64,000 nt of DNA. Origin: Malania oleifera (Eukaryota; Streptophyta; Magnoliopsida; Santalales; Ximeniaceae). The DNA lies in assembly GCF_029873635.1 (NCBI RefSeq), contig NC_080420.1:29875032-29939031 (forward strand). Direction: 5' to 3'. Under the pieces are notes generated by a model that ran no database searches, was not told the origin of the DNA, and saw nothing but the letters and a program-made list of their open reading frames with translations. The position numbers and the translations under genes were made by a program. Of the stretch, positions 55,620-64,000 are shown piece after piece. The first letter of the stretch is position 1. Each line of letters opens with the position of its first letter.

Positions 55620-56470
55620 TCTAATATACTTTGATTGATTTATGAATATTCCATGATTTTCTTATCTGATCTGAAGTCTTAGGAAAAAATTTAGTTCACC
55701 CATCATGCTCATCTCAAATTCATTTTGCATGGTATTAGCAAATTCAGTACACAATTCTTTATCTATAGCACCAAATATGATGTCATCTACATATACTTGT
55801 ACTAGGAGAATATCATCTTTCTTAGACTTTATGAATAGGGTTGTATCTATCTTTCCTCTTATAAATCCATTTTCTAATAAAAAATCACTTAACCTTTCAT
55901 ACCAAGCTCTAGGAGCTTGCTTTAAACCATACAAGGCTTTCGTCAGTCTATACACGTAATCTGGATTCTTATGGTTTTCAAATCCCGGGGGTTGTTCTAC
56001 ATGCACTTATTCATTTATGTAGTCATTTAAAAATGTGCTTTTGACGTCCATTTGATATAGCTTGAAATCCTTAAAAGCTACATATGCTAAAGCATTCGTA
56101 TGGCTTCCATCCTAGCTACAAGGGCCAATGTTTCTTCAAAATTTATACCTTCTTCTTGATTATATCCCTGAGCTACTAATCTAGCCTTATTTCTCACAAC
56201 TACTCCATGTTCATCTTTCTTATTCTTATATTACCATTTGGTCCCTATGATTAACTTATCCTCAGGTCTGCGAACTAAAGTCCATACTTTATTTCTTTCA
56301 AATTGATTTAATTCTTCTTGCATGGACAGCACCTAAGATTCATCCTCTATAGCTTCACTCACATTCTTAGGTTCTTCTTGAAATAGAAATGCAAAATGAC
56401 CAACCATGTTCCTAAGAGAAGAGCGAGTGGATACTCCACGTAATGGTTCACCTATTATTTGATCTATGGG
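55620..56470 (-). pseudogene. Reverse transcriptase of element E
   Basis: Best preserved at 55662-56006, with QPPGFENH, ALYGLKQAPRAWYERL and the catalytic YVDD box (YVDDIIFGA, about 55780-55806). The N-terminal part is recognisable at 56010-56400 ([20 protein letters not shown] and KLYQMDVKSTFLN-like segments) but has stops. Converts element RNA into DNA in family members; here broken. Confidence 0.8.
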
Positions 56471-56478
56471 ATGATTCT

Positions 56479-57550
56479 TTATGTATTCCATTCTCTAGGT
56501 GGTTCATTAACCTCATTTTCAGTTTGACCAATTTCAATGGATGGTTCCTTAAGTTCATTTTTCTTTTCTAAATCATTCTCAATTGATAGTTCTTCAAATT
56601 CCTTATTTAATTCAATTTCATCTTCATCAGTTCTTTTGGAGAAGGGATTTGACTCATCGAACACTACATGGATAGATTCTATGACCGTTAATGTTCTTTT
56701 GTTATATACTCTATAGGCTTTACTATCTAAGACATACCCTAGGAAGATACCTTCATCTGATTTCACATCAAACTTTCCTATATGCTCATTGTCTCTAAGC
56801 ACAAAACACTTACAGCCAAAGATATGAAAATATGATATGTTTAGTCTATGACCATTCCATAATTCATAAGGAGTCTTATTAAGTGATGGTCTAATTAAAA
56901 CTCTATTTAGCACATAGCAGGCGGTATTCACTGCCTCAGCCCAGAAGTATTTAGGTAATTTATGTTCGTTAAGATAGTTCTGGCTATTTCTTGTATAGAT
57001 CTACTCTTCCTTTCAACTACGCCATTCTGTTGTGGTGTTCTAGGAGCTGAAAAATTATGGACAATTCCTAATGAATTACAATAGTCTTCCATGCCTTGAT
57101 TTTTAAATTCTCTACTCGTATCACTTTGAATTTTAGTAATTGTGTATCCCTTTTCATTTTGTACTTTCTTGCACAAGTTTATAAATTTTTCACATGCTTC
57201 ATCTTTGTGACCTAAGAATAGTACCCATGTGTATCTTGACAAGTCACAACTATGACAAAAACGTATGATTTTCCTTCTAAACTCTGAATTGGGTTTGGTC
57301 CAAATAAGTCTAAGTGTAGCATTTGGAGTGGCCTAGTAGTGGAGATCTCTTTCTTCTTCTTAAAGCTTGTTCTTGCTTGTTTTCCTAGTTGGCATGCATC
57401 ACAGATTTTATCTTTCACAAATTTAGTCGTAGGCAATCCCTTAACTAATTATTTCTTAACTAGTTTTGAGATTAAATCCATGTTTGCGTGTCCTAGTCTC
57501 TTATGCCAAATCCAACTTATTTCATTCATAGTAAATAAGCATGTCACACT
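56479..57550 (-). pseudogene. Integrase of element E
   Basis: Minus-strand frames 57212-57436, 56928-57242 and 56479-56931. The zinc-binding region has HKRLGHANMD near 57500 and CDACQLGKQ near 57390. The core keeps the acidic triad in LHLDLFGP (57320), the altered IQSDTSREF (57130; SDRG has become SDTS) and PQQNGVVERKS (57030). The C-terminal extension (FGCKCFVLRDN, EGIFLGY, NPFSKR) follows to 56640. Frameshifts separate the pieces. Confidence 0.82.
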
Positions 57551-57955
57551 CTATGAAGTTAAGTTATCAAAGCTTGTGGTATATACGTTTTCATGACGCT
57601 TAGCAATGAACAGTGTCTTATTATCAGTTTTGTGTTCAACTATGCACTTGTCATGTTCAAATGATACTTTGTAACCTTTATCACATAATTGAATTATGCT
57701 CAATAAATTGTACTTTAAACCTTCAACTAATAAAACATCATCGATAATGAGTGAGGAATCATTACCAACTTTACCGACAACTGTGATCCTTCCCTTAGCA
57801 TTATCACCAAAAGTAACAAACCCTTCATCCTTAGGTATGATGGATGTGAATTTTGCTTTATCCCCGGTCATGTGACGTGAGCATCTGCTATCCATATACC
57901 ATCTATCTTTTGAGGATGCTGATCTTAAGCATATCTGCAAAACACAATTAAACAA
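57551..57955 (-). pseudogene. Protease region of element E
   Basis: Retroviral-type aspartic protease. The catalytic motif reads DSRCSRHMTG instead of DSGCSRHMTG: the Asp is kept but the conserved Gly is Arg, expected to spoil the active site. LLSIIQLCDKGYKVSFE and the pre-integrase linker (NVYTTSFDNL) follow. Confidence 0.75.
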
Positions 57956-57968
57956 CTAGCTTTGGTAC

Positions 57969-58771
57969 CTAGATTGTCTTGGGTCCAGGAGGGTTAGTGC
58001 TAGATTGAACTTTGAACTTCCATATTTTCCTTATTTTTACATCTTTATTTTTTAAAGGACAGTCGAATTGTATGTGGCCCAACCTTCTATATTTAAAGCA
58101 TGTAGTATTTCTATAATGATTCTTAGTTGGAACATATGACTTTGATTCTTTTGTAAAATACCCCATGTAAAGATGTAATTTTTTTATGTTTTCCTTACCA
58201 TTAAAATCGAGCCCTTCATTTTGTAGGGAATTTCTTTGAGATCTTAGGAGCTTTTCAAAATTATTTTGCCTTCAGTAAATTTACAAATAATTTCAGATTT
58301 ATCTTTCAAATCCTTTTCTAACTTCTCAATTTTCAAATCTTTATCTTTTATGAAAGTTGCATGGGATTCATTTTGGTGTTCAACTAGATTTGAAAATTCT
58401 TTAACTTTGCTTCTCAACTCAGAAATTTTCTTTGTTTTCTTCTCAAGAATTTTAATAGTATACAGGTATTCTTGTTTCATTTCATCATATGAAATCATAT
58501 CATTTTCATTTTTAGATTCAATAGAATAGTATGAAGATGATGAAAAATATGATTATACCTCAAGGTCATCATGTGCCATTAAACACAGGTTGGCTATCTC
58601 GTCGTCACTGGATTCAGATTCTAAACTACTAGTGTTGTGTGTATCCCAGCCGACTTTCAGCGCCTTCTTCTTTTTCTTTGAGGCTTTCACGAGCTTGGGG
58701 CACTCAGGCTTGATGTGTCCAACTTCTCGACAGTTGTAGCATGTTGGTGAATCCTCCTTCTTCTTCTTCAT
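57969..58771 (-). pseudogene. gag C-terminal half of element E: two zinc knuckles and a coiled coil
   Basis: Three frames. 58553-58771 holds an intact first CCHC knuckle (CYNCREVGHIKPEC) and the acidic tail ending NLCLMAHDD. 58244-58498 is a Lys/Glu-rich coiled coil. 57969-58166 holds the second knuckle, where the second Cys is Tyr (CFKYRRLGHIQFDC). A one-base shift near 58770 separates this part from the N-terminal gag. Confidence 0.8.
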
Positions 58772-59622
58772 GCTTTGCTCTTCTCTTTTCGATTTAGAGT
58801 TCTAGAATTTTCTGTTGAATTTTTTTTTTTCTTCAAGAACTTCCCGAACTTCATTGTTAGCAAGGCCATGTCATCATCCATTTTAGAATTGCTTTCTTCA
58901 CTTGAATAGCTTGATGATACCTTAAGTGTAGTGACCTTCTTAGATTTTCTTTGCTTATTTTTCCTCTCATTTATTGCCAGCTCATAGGTGATGAGTGATC
59001 CAATGAGTTCGTCCACCGACATCTCCTTGAGATTTCTCCCTTCTGCTATTGCCGTAGCTTTTGCTTCCCACACTGGAGGTAATCCCCTAAGTATTTTCCT
59101 GATCAACTCATAAGTAGGGTAAGTTTTTCCAAGAGCATTTAAAGAGTTAATGATGTGTGTGAATCTGGTGTACATGGATTGTATGGATTCATCAGTCCTC
59201 ATTTTAAATGCTTCATATTCACTAATGAGCATGTCTATTCTACTATCCTTGACTTCCTTAGTGCCTTCATATATAACTTCTAACTTTTCCCAAATTTCTT
59301 TAGTTGAGTTACATGTCATTACCCTATTAAATTCGTTGACATCTAATGCACTGAAGAGTAAGTTCATGGCAGTGGCATTGATTTGAATTGACTTCCAATC
59401 CTCTTCAATATATTCATATTCAGTTTTAGGTACATTAATCTTATCAATTACTTTCATGAGAATTTGATTTCCCTTAGTCACTATTTTCCAAACCTTCCAA
59501 TCTACGTTTAGTAGATATATGCTCATCCTACGTTTCCAATAGGTGTAATTTACACCACAGAAAATGGGTGGTCTAGTGGATGAGTGTCCCTCACCTAATG
59601 GAGTTACACCAATGTGTGTCAT
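58768..59622 (-). pseudogene. gag N-terminal half of element E
   Basis: A 284-codon frame begins 42 bases after the primer site with MTHIGVTPLGEGHSSTRPPI. It includes the capsid-like UBN2-type region (VNYTYWKRRMSIYL; DSRIDMLISEYEAF; MYTRFTHIINSLNALGKTYP; ILRGLPPVWEAKATAIAEG) and the DELIGSLITYELAI helix. It is the most intact retroelement frame in the window, but the frame is lost just before the zinc knuckle. Confidence 0.85.
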
Positions 59623-59663
59623 GTGATCGTTTTACAAATTAACTATCAAGTCTATGTAAACCC

Positions 59664-59675
59664 GCTCTGATACCA
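59664..59675 (-). other. Primer binding site of element E
   Basis: TGGTATCAGAGC on the minus strand, two bases after the LTR end; perfect 12-base match to the initiator tRNA-Met site. Confidence 0.92.
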
Positions 59676-59677
59676 AA

Positions 59678-61894
59678 TGTTGAATCACGTGTAATCCCAA
59701 AAAGGGGGGGGGGAATTGGGTATTTAAAAATTCTTTGACACTTATTTACCTCTTAAACCCTTCTTATATATTTACTAATGAATTCTTGTTACTCCATTAC
59801 TTATGTGTAAGGCTATCCAACCTAAACATGCAATATACACAATTTAAGTGCAGTTCTAAAAATAAAGAGTAAAGGGAAGAGAGAGAACAAACATGGTTTT
59901 ACGAGGTTTAGCCAACTTGGCCAACTTGGCCTACGTCCTTGCCTTGAGCAACCACTCAAGGATTCACTAAATCCCTACTCCTTAAACTGAGACAGAGATT
60001 CCCTTACAATCCGCTGCTTGCAAGAGGCACAGCTCCCTCCTACTCCGCTTCTTACAAGAGATATAACTCTCTCCTCTCACACCAGTTCACACACCGAACC
60101 GTGTATACAATAGAATCTGGAAAATAATACTCAAAACAATTCTTCTAAAAAAAACTTGTGAGTACAATTCAATTTCCTAGAACATTAACATATGATTAAA
60201 ACTTGAAGCTCATGTATGTATGAAAACGATACAATCGTTTTATGTATGATATGCTTCAACACACAAATCCCTATTTAACCAAAACACCCAAGTAAAGATA
60301 TATTTAAAATGTTTTGGAGTATACTAGGGTTCTTGGTTCACTTTGCAAAAATGAACAAATATGTTTGACATGAACTTGTTAATAAAAACTTTATCTTGAA
60401 TATTAAATCAATCAAAATCACAAAGTTTTTCTTTCAAGTTTTCAATCACAAATTGAGTATATTGTTTTTCAGAAATTATCCCTTAATAGAATATATAGTT
60501 ATAAGTACCAAGAATATTTAATCAAGCGTTAATATATCTAAAATATAGATCCTTTATCAAACACACACTTGAATCAAAACTTTCAATCAATCACACATCC
60601 TAAATGAAGTAAAGATCTTGTTTAAAATAACTATGTATATGTATAGGCACTTTCAAGATTAACCTTTTAGTCAAAATAGGTTTTTGAATAATAAGCTCTA
60701 TAAACAATATATAAGTATATTTATATACTCTGAAATCAAAAACCAATCAACCGAGCTAACGAACTTTCTCAAGTAATGATCTTTTCAAAAAAATAATTTT
60801 TATACGAATATGCACACTCAAGATCAAAACTTTTCTAATGATAATCAAGAGCACGTAATGAGATCAGAAGTTCTTAAGAATAATATTTTGAAAGATCAAA
60901 CCTCAATACTAGATTGAAGTACAGTTGAATGAATGAATGCTCTTTGATTTTCAGAATACATTTGCCCAAAGACAATGAAAGTAGAATGAAGTGTAGACAA
61001 TCAGCTCAAGTTTCTCTACAATCTTGCAATACGATGTGTTCTTCTCTTGTTGTGTGTCTTAGCCTAGTTCTAGGGTTTAGATATTCAGTATATATAGTAT
61101 CTTACCCTTAGGATTGATCTCAGCCGTTGGATCAAAGAAATAGCTCCCAAGTTTGTTTAATAAAAATCACAATATTAAGTTTCCCGCAAGTTCAGGCGCC
61201 TGAGGGGTGAAGCCCCGGCAACCGAAGTCATTAACCCTTTGAAAAATTTAGCTTGGAATACAAGGTCAGGCGTCTAAAGAGGGAAGTTCAGGCTCTTGAA
61301 ATGGGTTCAGGTGCCTGAGGTTCCAAGGTCAGGTGACCAAGGTGCCTCGACCACTTTCTGTGTTTTCCCATTAATTCTTCAGGCTACCGAATTTAATCTT
61401 CAGGCTCCTGAAGAAATTTTTCATGCTACTGAGATGGAGTTCAGGCTACCGAAGTCCCCTTTTTTTTTATTTCCTTTTTCTAATTTAAAATGCTTTGCTC
61501 TTTTTCTTGGCCCTTTTATAAAACATATATTCCATGATTTCAAAAACATTTCTAAGTCCATGAAGGTTCCCTAATGATATACATGAAATGCATGAATCCT
61601 AAAATCATTCTAAATTATGTTGAGCCTCAAATTAAATCATACGAAAATGTAAGTACATGAGTTCAAAATACCCATTCCCAAGATGTTCTTGAACTTTGCC
61701 GCTTGCATCTTGATTATCGTACTCTTTGAGTTCCATGGATCTTGCCAAGATTTGTTAGCTTTACTTTGTGACTTCTATGACTCGTTATCTTTCCATGCAT
61801 ACTTAATATGGTTTATGTTCACAAACTCAATGCATAGATCAAATACCAAGTGATTTGTCATTATCAAAACAGGATTGGACTTGTAGAGTCAACA
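59678..61894 (-). mobile_element. 5' LTR of element E
   Basis: 2217 bp; on the plus strand TGTTGAATCACG to ...GAGTCAACA. Uninterrupted partner of the split LTR at 49786-54311. Confidence 0.92.
61190..61455 (-). repeat. U3 motif array (AGGCGCCTGA type), 5' LTR of E
   Basis: Same array as 51288-51560 with different decay: CAGGCGCCTGAGG, CAGGCGTCTAAAG, CAGGTGCCTGAGG, CAGGTGACCAAGG. Several CpG sites differ between the two LTRs. Confidence 0.65.
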
Positions 61895-61899
61895 CCACA

Positions 61900-62115
61900 G
61901 TTATGCGTACTTGGCTTGGAGTAATCTTGGGATGGGTGACCTTCTACGAAGTTTTCTCAGGAAGTGTGTAGGGGAGGACAAAAAATACTGAAAATGACAC
62001 ATGTTGGTCTGTGGGACCAATCATTAGTTTGATATGGCCCGGCCCCCTGTTGTCTGGTCCAAGTGAAGAAAGAGAGACGCAGTGCTCCCTGGTAGACCCA
62101 GGTCGGGGCATTACA
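61900..62115 (+). mobile_element. Cassandra LTR 3, second part
   Basis: Resumes with GTTATGCGTACTTGG (5S A box-like) after the CCACA target duplication (61895-61899) and ends ...GGGGCATTACA at 62115, followed by GTTTT. Confidence 0.85.
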
Positions 62116-62256
62116 GTTTTTGTCTTTTAAAAACTCATAAGAGTAAAATTGTATGCTTTATAAACTAGTATTCATATGCAATTGCTAAACTCTTGCTCAT
62201 TTTTCTTACGTGAAACAATACTGCAAGAGTTACAGTAGTTCTTACCTCAAACCCTC
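62116..62256. other. Flank between Cassandra and the next LTR
   Basis: AAAACTCATAAG...ATGCAATTGCTAAACTCTTG at 62129-62196 resembles the left flank of the array at 48758-48840, so the insertion site lay between two tandem copies of a roughly 90-bp sequence. No gene. Confidence 0.5.
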
Positions 62257-63652
62257 TCTTGATTTAGGTGTAATACCAAGAAGGGGGCTGAATTGGGTAT
62301 TTTAAATTTTTTGAACCTATTTATCACTTAATCCCTATTTGTATATTTAACAAATCAATTTCAGGGATTTATGACAGAATTAAAATTATTTTATCAATAA
62401 GTTCTTTTTACCCAATTAATTGTGTGTAACGTTAATCAACATACAAATGCAATACGAATAAATAAAATGTGGTACAGAAAGTAAAGAGTTAAGGGAAGAG
62501 AGAAGACAAACGCAATTTTACGAGGTTCAGCCAACTCAGCCTACATCCTCGCCTTGAGCAACCCACTCAAGGATCGATTCCACTATAATCTCTGCTCCTT
62601 AAATTTGGATGGAGCTTCCCTTACAATTCGCTGCTTACAAGAGGTACAACTCCCTCCTACTCCACTGCTTACAAGAGATACATCTCTCTCCTCACACCTA
62701 GTTCGGAACCCGAACCGTGATTACAATTAAATCTGTAAAACACTCAAAATTGCTTCCAAACAAAGCTCGTGAGTACAATTCAAATTCCTACTACATAATC
62801 ATATGATGAAACATGAAGCTCAGACTGTATGAAACGATACAATCATTTATGAATGATATGCTTCAACACACAAATCCTTTTTTATCAAATCTCCCAAAAA
62901 TATTTATATAACTCAATGCTTTGGAGAACTTAGGTTAAATCTTTGAATACAAAAACAACTTTGAAGATTGCAAAGATTTTAATCACACTTTGTCAAAAAC
63001 AATATTTCTCTCAAGATTTCAATCTGAATGTGATCTTGGTAATATTTGACTTAATGTATATATAAGTATCTATGTAATGAGAATACCAAAGATCAACAAA
63101 CTTAATATATGATTTTCAGAAAATATCCTTCAATATATATATATAGTTATGCACTTCTAAGGATATCTAACGAAATAGTTTAGAAATATTCAAAACATCA
63201 AGTCTTTAACTAAGAACACACTTGAATGTTACTCTTTGATCAATGGCCTAATAAAAACTTTCTCAAGTATTGAACTTGTCAAAAACAATCTTTATATGAA
63301 TGTGAAAATTCAATATCAAACTTCTCTAAAGATATTCAAAATAGATGTTGATATGAGAATGTCTTTGTAAAACTAAATGGATTAACCAAACCTCAATACC
63401 AAGTTGAAATCAAGACGTAAGAGTGAGATCCCTTTTAGTTTTCTAATTGGATTTTCCCAAGGAAAATGAATATAGAATGGAGCGCAGGCAATCGCGTAGC
63501 AATCAACTCAAGTTTCTTAATTCTCTTTCAATAATATGTTCTCTTCTCTTCTCGTTTGTCTTAGCTCGCCTACTGGGGTTTAGATATTCAGTATATATAA
63601 TTATCTTGCCCTTCAAATAGATCTTGACCGTTGGATCAAAAGATAGCTCGGG
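62257..63652 (-). mobile_element. LTR of the element E family, truncated
   Basis: Matches 59678-61140 throughout (AAGAGTTAAGGGAAGAGAGAAGAC; CCTCGCCTTGAGCAACCCACTC; CTGCTTACAAGAGGTAC; ATTCAGTATATATAATTATCTTGCCC). Starts TCTTGATTTAGG where TGTTGAATTAGA is expected. It stops at GATAGCTCGGG where a new + LTR begins. Confidence 0.75.
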
Positions 63653-63803
63653 TGTTCACACATTAAAAAATTAGATTATTTGTAAATTTAATTACTATAC
63701 ATTGTCAGGTTAAATTCTAAAATTAGAATTTAGTGGCTATATCTCCAGCTTATTTTTCTATTTTATTTGTGCAGGTTCAATTATTCCGCCATTTTTCCTA
63801 ACA
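63653..63803 (+). mobile_element. Short 5' LTR of Copia element H
   Basis: A 151-bp TG...CA unit (TGTTCACACATT to CCTAACA) is followed by a primer site and a gag-like start. The partner LTR lies beyond the window. Confidence 0.5.
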
Positions 63804-64000
63804 AACTAGTATCGTAGCAAGGTTGAATTAACTTGGGTATTCTTATGCAAATTAAAATGGAGAATTATAGAAACAATGCAATATTTAAATCGGTGGCATC
63901 GAACTAATCAATATGGAAACTAAGAATGTTAGGCATTTGATTTTGTAAATACTAGTATGATCCAATTGAAGATGATAAAGCCAAACCAACGAATAAAATA
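63804..64000 (+). pseudogene. Start of Copia element H: primer site and decayed gag
   Basis: TAGTATCGTAGC at 63807-63818 resembles the initiator tRNA-Met site. A gag-like frame begins at ATG 63857 (MENYRNNAIFK) with IWKLRM and DDKAKP visible, the pattern of a second Copia gag type distinct from the SIRE-like ones. Stops at 63905 and twice after. Cut by the window end. Confidence 0.55.

Larger units (their letters stand above)
49786..61894 (-). mobile_element. Copia element E, SIRE-like, complete structure but decayed
   Basis: Minus-strand element with all landmarks: 5' LTR 59678-61894, primer site 59664-59675, gag, protease, integrase, reverse transcriptase, RNase H, polypurine tract 54312-54326, and 3' LTR 49786-54311 (split by a solo LTR). 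Target duplication CCACG (49781-49785) versus CCACA (61895-61899). The gag-pro-int-RT-RH order makes it Copia; the long LTRs (about 2.2 kb) and gag with two zinc knuckles suggest the SIRE lineage. The first ~135 bases of the two LTRs differ at about nine positions, so insertion is not recent. All genes carry lesions. Confidence 0.9.
48848..62115 (+). mobile_element. Cassandra-like TRIM tandem array (three LTRs, two internal domains), split by a Copia element
   Basis: LTRs at 48848-49166, 49276-49568 and 49678-49785 plus 61900-62115 alternate with two internal domains of 109 bp. The whole array is flanked by GTTTT (48843-48847 and 62116-62120), a perfect 5-bp target duplication. Each LTR carries a 5S rRNA-like segment, the hallmark of Cassandra TRIMs. 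The internal domains hold only a primer site and a polypurine tract (GTAAGTGGGGGAGAA), no gene. The third LTR is split by a 12.1-kb Copia element. Confidence 0.88.

Noticed and set aside
59664..59675. tRNA-Met gene or fragment
   Set aside because: Twelve bases complementary to the tRNA 3' end directly after an LTR are a primer binding site. No cloverleaf surrounds it.
1..64000. CRISPR arrays, phage defence systems or toxin genes
   Set aside because: Repeats here lack the regular repeat-spacer pattern, no such protein family is present, and the window is plant nuclear DNA.

Overview
This is nuclear DNA of a flowering plant. It holds one intact-looking, five-exon host gene, an ABCG half-size ABC transporter closest to the ABCG21 group (39126-42692, + strand). 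Almost everything else is retrotransposon and transposon DNA in several layers. The lineage within angiosperms cannot be fixed. Copia elements primed by initiator tRNA-Met, a Cassandra TRIM carrying a 5S rRNA-like box, hAT-type termini, a dead L1 tail and AT-rich spacers are all normal for a plant. Nothing bacterial, organellar or CRISPR-like was seen.

Layout. 1-8.7 kb: decayed Copia pieces with SIRE-like gag, including a + element with gag, protease and integrase remains (3858-8330). 8.7-9.2 kb: probable Gypsy LTR remnant. 9250-23371: a hAT-like element defined by its inverted ends and an 8-9 bp target duplication, swollen by nested Copia material. That material includes a second copy of the first ~2 kb of the window, two solo LTRs with perfect 5-bp target duplications (12730-14757; 17615-19756) and two LTRs head to head. 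23467-28798: a decayed minus-strand Copia whose 5' LTR took an L1 tail and then a 684-bp tandem duplication. 28.8-33 kb: AT-rich spacer with a possible SINE. 32979-35758: a deleted Copia with both LTRs. 35.8-39 kb: microsatellites, a possible 848-bp foldback element and the ABCG promoter. 39.1-42.7 kb: the ABCG gene. 43.2-48.8 kb: LTR fragments, a solo LTR (44214-46531) and tandem repeats. 48848-62115: a Cassandra array (three LTRs, two internal domains) split by a 12.1-kb Copia (49786-61894), itself hit by a solo LTR (51595-53909). 62.1-64 kb: another LTR cut by the start of a + Copia.

The most informative part is the order of insertions, since most junctions keep target duplications: Cassandra, then Copia, then another Copia reduced to a solo LTR. 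The least explained signal is a short near-palindromic motif (GGTCGACCGAA, GGGCGACCGAAC or AGGCGCCTGAAG according to family) repeated many times in the U3 part of nearly every SIRE-like LTR here, just upstream of the presumed TATA box. No new gene system was found. Only the ABCG gene looks functional; all retroelement genes show stops, frameshifts, deletions or lost catalytic residues.
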